A stretch of DNA of 64,000 bases from Candidatus Parcubacteria bacterium (lineage in GTDB: Bacteria > Patescibacteriota > Patescibacteriia > PEXW01). The translations under genes were made by a program, and so were the position numbers. The stretch covers positions 36,161-100,160 of the forward strand of contig QZJU01000006.1 of assembly GCA_003597955.1 (NCBI GenBank), given 5' to 3'. This document shows positions 41,653-48,723 of the stretch, one piece after another. Each line of letters opens with the position of its first letter. Position 1 is the first letter of the stretch. A model generated the notes under the pieces. That model searched no databases and was not told the origin of the DNA. It saw nothing but the letters and a program-made list of their open reading frames with translations.

Positions 41653-41686
41653 AGGTGGTCAAATCTTGGCCACCTATTTTTATTTA
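41653..41686 (+). terminator. Terminator of small unit 2
   Basis: AGGTGGTCAA pairs with TTGGCCACCT (one G-T), loop ATC, then ATTTTTATTTAG. Shares the GGTGG...CCACC stem and the AT tail with the unit 1 terminator. Confidence 0.85.
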
Positions 41687-41711
41687 GCTTAGCTTCATAT
41701 ACAATACATTC

Positions 41712-42353
41712 ATGCAATTCGACATTATTACAATTTTTCCTAAGGCTTTTGGCTATTTGGAGCAGAGCATTCTTGGCCGGGCGCTTAAGTCAGGTAAAAT
41801 CAAAGTCAAGATTCATGATCTGCGGAAATGGACAACCGATAAACATCGAACTGTTGATGATCGGCCTTATGGCGGTGGTCCAGGCATGGTTATGAAGGTT
41901 GAGCCGCTGCACAAAGCCATAAAAGCGATCAAGAAATCCAAAAAAGTCAAAGTGGTTTTATTTTCGGCTAAAGGCGAAAAGTTCACCCAGACTAAGGCTA
42001 GGCAATTGCAAAAATACCATCAGATAATTTTAATCGCTGGCCGCTATGAAGGTGTGGACGAGAGAATTTTAAAATGGGTGGATGTAGAACTCTCCATTGG
42101 CGATTATGTTTTAACCGGCGGCGAACTGCCGGCGATGGTCGTTATCGACGCCGTCGGCCGTTTGCAGTCCGGAGTTTTAGGCAAACGCGAATCCGCTTTG
42201 GAAGAGTCACACCGTCGGCCAGGCTGGTTGGAATATCCGCATTACACTCGACCCGAAGTTTTTAAAGGCCGACGCGTGCCCGTTGCTTTACTCTCGGGCG
42301 ATCACCGGAAAATAAAAATTTGGAGGCAACATCACGCGCGCCAAAGAATATGA
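41712..42353 (+). CDS. trmD: tRNA (guanine-N1-)-methyltransferase TrmD
   Basis: 213 residues. TrmD makes m1G37 using S-adenosylmethionine in a trefoil knot. Motifs: DIITIFPKAFGYLEQSILGRA, RKWTTDKHRTVDDRPYGGGP, GMVMKVEPLH, GRYEGVDERI, LSIGDYVLTGGELPAMVVID, HRRPGWLEYPHYTRP. The length is near the catalytic core, so the C-terminal tail is short. The -10 TACAAT ends exactly 6 nt before the ATG (leaderless). ATGA coupling to the transporter. Confidence 0.97.
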   Translation: MQFDIITIFPKAFGYLEQSILGRALKSGKIKVKIHDLRKWTTDKHRTVDDRPYGGGPGMVMKVEPLHKAIKAIKKSKKVKVVLFSAKGEKFTQTKARQLQKYHQIILIAGRYEGVDERILKWVDVELSIGDYVLTGGELPAMVVIDAVGRLQSGVLGKRESALEESHRRPGWLEYPHYTRPEVFKGRRVPVALLSGDHRKIKIWRQHHARQRI

Positions 42354-43633
42354 AGCCAGATGTTTCGGTTCTAAAGAATGTCGGCTTTCGCCGGCTCTGG
42401 CTTAGTCAGCTGACCTCCACTCTCGCCACCAATCTTTTGACCTTTGGCTATGTTTTGGCTTTGTACGAGATCTCCGGTTCCAATGCCTATGTCGCGCTCT
42501 TAGTCGGTTTCCAAAGCATTCCGCCAATTATTTTCTCCTCAGTGGCTGGTGTGATTGCAGACAGTTACGGCCGTCGGCGAATTTTGGTTTGGGTCAATTT
42601 GGGCCGGGTCCTGGTGGCATTACTTAGCATATTTACGACCCAAAGTGCTTTTATCATTCTAGTCGCGGCTTTTTTTCTGCAAATTATCACCCAGTTTTTC
42701 GTGCCTGCCGCCGCCGCCGCCATCCCCCAGGTGGTCAAACCGGAAAAATTATTTGCGGCGAACTCTTTTTTTACGCTGACCATGTACGCCATGTTCTTGG
42801 TTGGCTACGGTGCGGCCGGGCCTTTGATTGATTTAATTGGCACGCCCTTAACTTTTGCCCTGGCAATGCTTTTGTATTTAATCGCCACCTCGGCCTCAAT
42901 GCTTTTGCCAAAACTTGATGAACACCTAAAAATGCTCTCGCATAAAACCATTAATTTTTTCCATCAGCTTGGCCTGGTCTGGCATCGGTTCGTGGAGGGC
43001 TTGCGTTATGTCCGCCGTGACTTTATTATTTTTTTCATCTTGCTCCAGGTTTCGGTCTTGATCGCCGTGGAAAAAGCTTTTGCTTCTTTGATGCCGGCTT
43101 TTGCTTTGGATTTTTTGGGTTTTTCCAAAAGCGCCATCTCCTTTACTTTTATTCTGCCTACCGCCCTGGGCACCTTGATCGGCGTAATTCTTGCCAATCG
43201 GCTGAAGACCAAAATTTCAAAATTTAGGCTCATTTCCACCGGTTTGGTTTTGGATGCCTTAGCTCTGCTTTTTGCGGTTTTAATCTACCCCATCGCCAAT
43301 AGTTTGCTTTGGTTGCTTCCTAGTTTATCACCGGAAGTTTTCCGTACGGCGATTGTGATTTGTTTGGCAATGCTGTCGGGCTTTGCCGATCCTTTCATAA
43401 TCGTTTCCGCGCAAACAATTTTGCAGGAACGGGTGCCGAATCAAGAGCAGGGCCGGGTTTTTGGTTTGCAGAATACCGTGCAAAATATGTTCGCGTTCTT
43501 GCCTGTTTTCATAATCGGCGCCTTGGACGGCATCTTGGCCGTACCAGTGATAATCAGTGTTTTAGGCGCTTTAATCGCGGTCTTGGCATTTTTGGGCATA
43601 TATTTTTTCAAGACGAAGAACTCGGCGGGTTAA
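42350..43633 (+). CDS. Major facilitator superfamily transporter
   Basis: 427 residues from ATG 42350, overlapping the trmD stop as ATGA. Twelve membrane helices. The MFS loop 2-3 motif is VIADSYGRRRILVWVNLGRV. Similar to the macrolide-efflux/enterobactin-exporter-like group (GFRRLWLSQLTSTLATNLLT at the start, ILQERVPNQEQGRVFGLQNT near helix 10). Probably an exporter of a drug or small molecule; the substrate is not predictable. Confidence 0.88.
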   Translation: MKPDVSVLKNVGFRRLWLSQLTSTLATNLLTFGYVLALYEISGSNAYVALLVGFQSIPPIIFSSVAGVIADSYGRRRILVWVNLGRVLVALLSIFTTQSAFIILVAAFFLQIITQFFVPAAAAAIPQVVKPEKLFAANSFFTLTMYAMFLVGYGAAGPLIDLIGTPLTFALAMLLYLIATSASMLLPKLDEHLKMLSHKTINFFHQLGLVWHRFVEGLRYVRRDFIIFFILLQVSVLIAVEKAFASLMPAFALDFLGFSKSAISFTFILPTALGTLIGVILANRLKTKISKFRLISTGLVLDALALLFAVLIYPIANSLLWLLPSLSPEVFRTAIVICLAMLSGFADPFIIVSAQTILQERVPNQEQGRVFGLQNTVQNMFAFLPVFIIGALDGILAVPVIISVLGALIAVLAFLGIYFFKTKNSAG

Positions 43634-43645
43634 AGCATTCCTGAC

Positions 43646-43674
43646 TTGACAAGCTGACGATTCCTGGTTATGCT
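43646..43674 (+). promoter_or_regulatory. Promoter upstream of the rRNA locus
   Basis: TTGACA (43646-43651), 17-nt spacer, TATGCT (43669-43674), about 640 nt upstream of 16S. It is followed by a terminator-like hairpin at 43775-43816, so it may drive a short RNA or an antiterminated pre-rRNA. Confidence 0.65.
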
Positions 43675-43774
43675 GGTTAGGTCGATAATTTATGGTTTCG
43701 AACTGTAAATTCGACTGAATAAACCTTATCTTTATGTAAAAACTTTAGAAACTGACAATTCAGGTTTTTAAAGA

Positions 43775-43816
43775 GGAAAAACAGTGATGCCTATTTCGGG
43801 CCTCCCTGTTTTTTCT
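43775..43816 (+). terminator. Terminator-like hairpin in the rRNA leader
   Basis: GGAAAAACAG pairs with CTGTTTTTTC; an inner GCC/GGC stem supports it and T residues follow. Either ends a 135-nt small RNA or is bypassed by rRNA antitermination. Confidence 0.5.
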
Positions 43817-43956
43817 TCCCCTTCGCTCCACACAGTGGAGCTTCGGGGGACAAGCCCCTCGCTCCCTAGTACTATCAGGTACCATCAGAGATTTCGGGGG
43901 AAAGCCCTCCGTAGCCTTGGCGTAGGAGGGATGATTGTCAGGAGTGGAACTTGATC
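43817..43956. repeat. GC-rich palindromic repeats in the rRNA leader
   Basis: Tandem short palindromes (CTCCACACAGTGGAG; the GCCCTCCGTAGCCTTGGCG type that reads YAKATEG on the reverse strand). No gene. Such repeats are widespread in genomes of this kind. Confidence 0.5.
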
Positions 43957-43979
43957 GTTGACAACTAAAGAGTGGTAAG
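43957..43979 (+). other. 5' strand of the pre-16S processing stem
   Basis: GTTGACAACTAAAGAGTGG and the next 4 nt pair with 46923-46945 (CTTACCACTCTTAAGTTGTT) almost perfectly. A second block, AAATAGAAC (44016-44024), pairs with GTTCTATTT (46906-46914). Together they form a long stem bringing both ends of pre-16S together, a typical RNase III substrate. Confidence 0.75.
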
Positions 43980-44024
43980 ATGAACCAAATTCCAAAAGCA
44001 ATTTTGGATTTGGAGAAATAGAAC

Positions 44025-44314
44025 GTCAATTTTCAATAAATCTTTTTCTTGGATCTTTTTGATTCAAGGCAGTTTTTCTAAAAGTTTTCTGCAATAAACT
44101 TTTTTGAGAGTCAGATCCCGCCTTATGGGCGGGGTTAAAAACTTTCTTTTTTGAGAGTTTGCCGTGTACCAGTCGCTTCTCGCCTTTGGCGAGGCTCCGG
44201 TGCACGGCAACCCTGTACCCGAATCCCGCTCTGCGGGGTAAGTGGTACAGGGTGATCCTACCCAGCTTTTTCTTCATTGATAAAGTTGGTTTAAAGATTT
44301 AATTCTTAAAAATT
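44025..44314 (+). other. 16S leader with echoes of the 16S 5' end
   Basis: Contains two strong hairpins (GCCGTGTACC/GGTGCACGGC and ACCCTGTACC/GGTACAGGGT). The sequence TTTTTGAGAGT occurs at 44101 and 44149, like the true 16S start TTTGAGAGTTTGATCC at 44318. No ORF I can support. Confidence 0.5.
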
Positions 44315-44320
44315 TTATTT

Positions 44321-44360
<40 letters not shown>

Positions 44361-44673
44361 TTTTAGGCATGCAAGTCGAACGAACCTTCGCCCTTCACTG
44401 CGTGAAGAGCTTCGGTCCGCAGGCGCGTTGCAAATAATGCAGCGAGCTTGCTCACCGCCCGTCCTCCGCAGTAGCAGTACTACTGCTATGGAGGATGGAT
44501 AGCCCATTGCGTAGCGATGGGCGGAGGTGAGTGGCAAACGGGTGCGTAACACATTGGTAACCTGCCTCAGTCACGGGGATAACTCCGCGAAAGCGGAGCT
44601 AATACCCGATGGTCTTCTCTGTCTTATGACAGAGCAGTAAAGATGCAAGTCGGATTGAGAGGGGCCTATGGTC

Positions 44674-44709
<36 letters not shown>

Positions 44710-45306
44710 GAAGACGGATAGCGGGCGTGAGAGCGCGACCCGCCTCAGTGGAACTGAGACACTGTCCACACTCCTACGGGAGGCTGCAGTCAAGAATATT
44801 CCTCAATGGGCGAAAGCCTGAAGGAGCGACGCCGCGTGCAGGAAGAAACCCCTCGGGGCGTAAACTGCTTTTCTCTGGGAATAACTTATGAAGGTACCAG
44901 AGGAATAAGGGGCTGCTAACTTCGTGCCAGCAGCAGCGGTAATACGAAGGCCTCAAGCGTTATCCGGATTTATTGGGCGTAAAGAGTTCAACGGCGGTTT
45001 GGAAAGTTCCTGGTCAAATTGCACTGCTCAACCGTGCAACTGCTAGGAAAACTACCAGACTTGAGCCTGGGAGAGGCAAACGGAATTGTCGGTGTAGTAG
45101 TAAAATGCGCTAATATCGACAAGAACACCAATAGCGAAAGCAGTTTGCTGGAACAGTGCTGACGCTTTACGAACGAAAGCGTGGGGAGCGATACGGATTA
45201 GATACCCGTGTAGTCCACGCCGTAAACGATGGGTACTAGGCATTGCGGGATTCGACCCCTGCAGTGTCGGTTAATCAAGCTAACGCATTAAGTACCCCGC
45301 CTGGGC

Positions 45307-45345
<39 letters not shown>

Positions 45346-45346
45346 A

Positions 45347-45384
<38 letters not shown>

Positions 45385-45461
45385 ATAAACGAGGAACCTT
45401 ACCAGGTCTTGACATCCCGGGAAGTCCGCCGAAAGGTGGATGTGCCGCAAGGAACCCGGTG

Positions 45462-45500
<39 letters not shown>

Positions 45501-46115
45501 CGTTGGGTTAAGTCCCCTAACGAGCGCAACCCTCGTGTTATGTTAAAGTATTCATAACAGACTGCCGGCTTTAAGCCGGAGGAAGGCGAGGATGACGTCA
45601 AGTCAGCATGGTCCTCTGACGACCTGGGCTACACACGTGCTACAATGGGGTGCAACAATGGGCCGCGAAACCGCAAGGTGGAGCAAATCCCACCAAACCA
45701 CCCCCAAGTTCAGATTGAGGGCTGCAACTCGACCTCATGAAGCTGGAATCGCTAGTAACCGCGCATCAGCTATGGTGCGGTGAATACGTTCTCGGGCTTT
45801 GTACAAAATAAATGCGCCTGGCAGGTATATTCGCTAAATGGTGAAAGTCCATTTCCCGCAATCAAACGGGATAGCCGAAGGATAGGGCCGTAATTTCCGC
45901 AAGGGACGGCCTAAAGGATCCGAGGTGGCAAACAACAGCCAACAGGGCAAAATAGCAGAGTTTCGACCTATGCGTGTACTATAGGGAAGAAGCCATGAAA
46001 AATCTGCTGCCCCGGATGTTGGAAAAAGTGCATATATTGACCCAGGGAGATCCTGCAAATAAACGACTATTTGTAAGTTTGCAGGAAGTCAGCTGAGTTC
46101 ATAGTAGTTTCGTGG

Positions 46116-46121
46116 TATACT
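46116..46121 (+). promoter_or_regulatory. Extended -10 inside the intron
   Basis: TGGTATACT, 11 nt before the ATG at 46133; same motif and spacing as for the free-standing endonuclease at 15583. Confidence 0.45.
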
Positions 46122-46132
46122 CACACCGAGAT

Positions 46133-46582
46133 ATGCCAAGAATCGAAGGAACGAATTCTATATTACATCCACAATACATTGTCGGTTTTGTTGATGGCGA
46201 AGGTTGTTTTTGCGTCATCATAAGCAAACACAATACTTTAAAGTCAAAAAAGGAAGTGCGTTGCATCTTTGAAATAGAAGTTCGAGAAGACGATAAGCCA
46301 ATCCTAGAAGCAATTAAAAAAACTTTAGGCTGTGGTAAAATTTATCTTCTTGATTATACTCGCTATTCAAAATGGCGTGCACACGCAAAATTTAAAGTCA
46401 GTAATTTACCAGAGATTATTAATAAAATCATTCCTTTTTTTGAAAAAAATCAATTAAAAGCTAAAAAGCGAAAGAGCTTTGAAATTTTCAAGAAGATCGC
46501 CTTAATGATTCAAAATAAGGATCATTTACACTTGAAAGGCATTGAAAAAATAGAAGCTTTACGAAATAAAATGAATAAATAG
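46133..46582 (+). CDS. Intron-encoded LAGLIDADG protein
   Basis: 149 residues from ATG 46133 (MPRIEGTNSI). One LAGLIDADG helix, YIVGFVDGEGCF (about residues 15-26), then a typical beta-rich half (KEVRCIFEIEVREDDKPILE, KTLGCGKIYLLDY). With a single motif it should work as a homodimer on a near-palindromic site; it could also be an RNA maturase. The intron has no reverse transcriptase. The stop codon lies 5 nt before intron domain V. AT-rich compared with surrounding DNA. Confidence 0.85.
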   Translation: MPRIEGTNSILHPQYIVGFVDGEGCFCVIISKHNTLKSKKEVRCIFEIEVREDDKPILEAIKKTLGCGKIYLLDYTRYSKWRAHAKFKVSNLPEIINKIIPFFEKNQLKAKKRKSFEIFKKIALMIQNKDHLHLKGIEKIEALRNKMNK

Positions 46583-46783
46583 AAACTCGCTGGATGCGGA
46601 AAAGCCGCACGTCCAGTGGGGAGGAACATTATAGTCAATGATTCCAATCACCGCCCGTCACGCCAAGAGAGTCGGAAATACCTGAAGCCCCCGCATTAGC
46701 GGGGATCAAGGTAGAGTCGATGATAGGGGCGAAGTCGTAACAAGGCATCGGTAGCGGAAGCTGTCGATGGATCACCTCCTTTC

Positions 46784-47250
46784 TAGGGAGATACGGTGTC
46801 GTCCCGCCAAATGGTGGGACACATTATAGTCGTGCTGTCAGTTTAGATTGCCTTCGGGGCAATATAAACTGACAACTATTGCCTCGTGAAACGAGGCATT
46901 GATAAGTTCTATTTTTACTTCTCTTACCACTCTTAAGTTGTTAACATGAGCCGTCACGCATTTTATAAAGGCTGGCTATCTGCGGGATGGCGCCCCGCCT
47001 TTAGTCTTTCATTCGAAAATAACACCTTGAATTGCGGGGGCAAGGGGCTGGCCTATGACGGCCGGTCTTTTTTTGATAAATTATTATCACTTAGGTTGGG
47101 GCGATTGTATTTTCGATGAGTTCCTGCGGTGGGCGACTAGTTCCGATTCGCCAAACAGCAAATCGAGGATCCCGCCGAACGGCGGGAGTTACCCGCCCGA
47201 ACGACTGAAGTCGTTCAGTCGGACGGTGAGTGTTCACCCCGTGCCAAAGG
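46784..47250 (+). other. 16S trailer and spacer
   Basis: Hairpins GTCCCGCCAAATGGTGGGAC, GTCAGTTTA...TAAACTGAC (loop TTCG) and GCCTCGTGAAACGAGGC, then the 3' strand of the processing stem (46923-46945). After it come GC-rich palindromes including the CCCGAACGACTGA repeat (about 47190-47226). No ORF I can support. Confidence 0.6.
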
Positions 47251-47327
47251 GGGCATGTAGCTCAGATGGTTAGAGCGCGTCACTGATAATGACGAGGTCC
47301 CTGGTTCGACTCCAGGCATGCCCACCA
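47251..47327 (+). tRNA. tRNA-Ile(GAU)
   Basis: 77 nt: acceptor GGGCATG/CATGCCC, anticodon loop CTGATAA with GAT, T arm CTGG-TTCGACT-CCAG, encoded CCA. The classic first tRNA of a 16S spacer; no tRNA-Ala follows. Confidence 0.96.
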
Positions 47328-47519
47328 TTGCCCCTTTTGGGACGGGGCGGAGCTGATGATAATGGCCCGCCTCGCGTCAACTCGCCTCAATTAGGCGAAG
47401 CGGGCGCGAGTCGAGGCGGATTGTAGGGGTCAGAGGTTCTCCGCCGCCTAATTAATTTGGCTGGAAGGCGGATCCGCCTTTGGCGGAAAATTCTCTCAAA
47501 GCTTAATAGTAATTATTAC
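47328..47519. repeat. GC-rich palindromic spacer
   Basis: Several inverted repeats (GCCTCAATTAGGCGAAG type; GGCGGATCCGCC; CCGCCTTTGGCGG). No ORF or RNA gene seen. Confidence 0.5.
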
Positions 47520-47626
47520 GGGTGATTAGCTCAGATGGTTAGAGCGTCACATTGACATTGTGAAGGTCGGAGGTTTCCGGCAAAGCCGGACCCGGCTCTG
47601 CCGGGCGATTCCTGAGTCGCCCACCA
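47520..47626 (+). pseudogene. tRNA-Val(GAC) copy with a 30-nt double-hairpin insertion in the T loop
   Basis: All parts of a 77-nt tRNA-Val are present (acceptor GGGTGAT/GTCGCCC with G-U pairs, anticodon loop TTGACAT, CCA), but 30 nt (47576-47605) interrupt the T loop: TCCGGC-AAA-GCCGGA followed by CCCGGC-TCT-GCCGGG. The T stem also has two mismatches. Probably a pseudogene; a functional hairpin-bearing tRNA cannot be excluded. Confidence 0.7.
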
Positions 47627-47651
47627 CGCGTCAATCCTTGCGTCGGGTTAC

Positions 47652-47737
47652 GTGTGCTCAAAGTCTTGAGCCCACTCCACCCTCTGCAAGGTTGCCGCTC
47701 ACCCCAAATTTTCCATTCGAAAAATTTGGGGACCCCC
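47652..47737 (+). repeat. tRNA-flanking repeat, copy B
   Basis: Homologue of 16343-16427: GTGTGCTCAAAGTCTTGAGC, CCCACTCCAC, TGCCGCTCACCCCAAATTTT, ending in a hairpin and GACCCCC. Placed between tRNA-Val copies. Confidence 0.6.
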
Positions 47738-47756
47738 TGTAAATAGTTCAAAGTTT

Positions 47757-47833
47757 GGGCGGTTAGCTCAGCTGGTTAGAGCGTTACATTGACATTGTAA
47801 AGGTCGGAGGTTCAAATCCTCCACCGCCCACCA
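47757..47833 (+). tRNA. tRNA-Val(GAC)
   Basis: Intact 77-nt tRNA: acceptor GGGCGGT/ACCGCCC, anticodon loop TTGACAT, T arm GGAGG-TTCAAAT-CCTCC, encoded CCA. Confidence 0.95.
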
Positions 47834-47840
47834 TTATTTA

Positions 47841-47940
47841 TAGCTCAGCTGGTTAGAGCGTTACATTGACATTGTAAAGGTCGGAGGTTTCCGGCAAAGC
47901 CGGACCCGGCTCTGCCGGGCAAATCCTCCACCGCCCACCA
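47841..47940 (+). pseudogene. 5'-truncated tRNA-Val copy with the same insertion
   Basis: From TAGCTCAGCTGG to CCA it is identical to the intact tRNA-Val, except that the 5' acceptor strand is missing (ATTATTTA instead). The identical 30-nt double hairpin (47890-47919) sits in the T loop at the same place as in copy 1. Confidence 0.75.
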
Positions 47941-47975
47941 GCTGTTTGATGTTTTAAAACTCAGTTCACTTTGGT

Positions 47976-48050
47976 GCCGAGTTAGCTCAGTGGTAGAGCG
48001 CAGCCCTGAAGAGGCTGGCGTCGTCAGTTCGATTCTGACACTCGGCACCA
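47976..48050 (+). tRNA. tRNA-Phe(GAA)
   Basis: 75 nt: acceptor GCCGAGT/ACTCGGC, anticodon stem CAGCC/GGCTG with loop CTGAAGA (GAA), T arm GTCAG-TTCGATT-CTGAC, encoded ACCA. Confidence 0.95.
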
Positions 48051-48121
48051 AAGTGAACAATGAGTTGACGCTAGCGAAGCGTGAAAGTAGTCGCCTCTCC
48101 GGTAGCCCGCCGAGGAGGCAG

Positions 48122-48221
48122 GAGCGCAGCCTCCGCCTACGCTGAAGCTTCGGCGGACAGGCTGAAGAGGCTGGCGTCGTCAGTTCCCCCGGATCTAGTC
48201 CGGGGCTGACTCCAGGCACCA
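48122..48221 (+). pseudogene. tRNA-Phe fragment with two palindromic insertions
   Basis: GAGCGCAGCC, then a 30-nt palindrome (48132-48161, TCCGCC...GGCGGACAGG) inside the anticodon stem, then CTGAAGAGGCTGGCG, TCGTCAGTTC identical to tRNA-Phe, then CCCCGGATCTAGTCCGGGG in the T loop, then TGAC and a decayed acceptor end with CACCA. Confidence 0.7.
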
Positions 48222-48277
48222 GGGCGGAGGAAGTTAGCGAAGTGGGCCCAGTTGAAATCGATGACTGAAAGTTGTTT

Positions 48278-48378
48278 TTTTGCGCACGGGTCGGGGTGTA
48301 GTTCAGTTGGCTAGAACGCTCGCTTTGGGAGCGAGAGGTCCCCGGTTCAAGTCCGGGCACCCCGACCCGTGCGCAAAA
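48278..48378 (+). other. Inverted repeat extending the tRNA-Pro acceptor stem
   Basis: TTTTGCGCACGGGT (48278-48291) and ACCCGTGCGCAAAA (48365-48378) are perfect complements flanking tRNA-Pro. With the acceptor stem this gives a continuous 21-bp helix that includes the discriminator base. Confidence 0.75.
48292..48365 (+). tRNA. tRNA-Pro(UGG)
   Basis: 74 nt to the discriminator: acceptor CGGGGTG/CACCCCG, anticodon loop CTTTGGG with TGG, T arm CCCGG-TTCAAGT-CCGGG. CCA is not encoded (ACCC), unlike the other tRNAs here. Embedded in a longer inverted repeat. Confidence 0.92.
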
Positions 48379-48404
48379 GAAATAAAAACCGCGCGCTCTG
48401 CCAC

Positions 48405-48444
48405 CCGGCTGGGAGGTCGTGAGTTCAAGTCTCACATCCCTGAA
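48405..48444 (+). pseudogene. 3'-half tRNA remnant
   Basis: GGTCGTGAGTTCAAGTCTCAC contains a complete T arm (GTGAG-TTCAAGT-CTCAC) followed by ATCCCTGAACC. No matching 5' half is present upstream. Confidence 0.5.
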
Positions 48445-48599
48445 CCTTGGCGAAAATACTCGGTTTGCCGCCATCAAGAAATTAAATAAAGAAGGCGGCA
48501 TCCGCCCTCTGGCGGGACAAGTTTCTGCGTGCCGGCAGGTAGGCGGGCGCCCCGACCACTGGGAACTGGGAATTTGAAGTCCAAAATTGATTCGTTATT

Positions 48600-48661
48600 A
48601 CACCAATGGTTCGAGTCTCCGGCGAAGCTTGACCCAGCCTGTCGGGTAAGTCTCGGGACCA
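48600..48661 (+). pseudogene. 3'-half tRNA remnant with insertion
   Basis: GGTTCGAGTC, then about 30 nt of a degenerate copy of the tRNA-invading palindrome (TCCGGCGAAGC ... CTGTCGGG), then AAGTCTCGGGACCA. GTC is repeated on both sides of the insertion, like a short target duplication. Confidence 0.5.
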
Positions 48662-48723
48662 TGATCAGTAAAAGCCAAGGGGCTTTTTGAAATAATTTAA
48701 AAAATTAGGCGTATTAAGTATAT

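Larger units (their letters stand above)
45806..46648 (+). mobile_element. Group II-like intron in 16S rRNA encoding a LAGLIDADG protein
   Basis: The exon junction must be TTGTACA|CACCGCCCG because only this restores the universal 16S sequence. The 3' end has a domain V hairpin (46588-46618): CGCTGGATGCGG, loop AAAA, CCGCACGTCCAGTG, with the 2-nt CG bulge and a CGC catalytic triad. It is followed by domain VI (46623-46645): GGAACATT, loop, AATG, bulged A46641, TTCC. The bulged A is 7 nt before the splice site and the intron ends AAT (AY rule). Near the 5' end ATGCGCC resembles GUGCGCC, but 6 extra nt (AAATAA) precede it. TGTAC (45975-45979) could be EBS1 for the exon GTACA. The 5' ribozyme part is short, about 300 nt. 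Confidence 0.82.

Noticed and set aside
43760-44029. 89-codon minus-strand ORF with SYAKATEG
   Set aside because: It reads through palindromic repeats in the rRNA leader; this peptide is a known product of translating such repeats.
46065-46648. Group I intron reading of the 16S insertion
   Set aside because: GACTAT (near 46070) and ATAGTC (46631-46636) could mimic P7, but the intron does not end in G and the domain V/VI structures fit group II far better.
47845-48501. 218-codon minus-strand ORF across the tRNA cluster
   Set aside because: It overlaps tRNA-Val, tRNA-Phe and tRNA-Pro genes and palindromic repeats.
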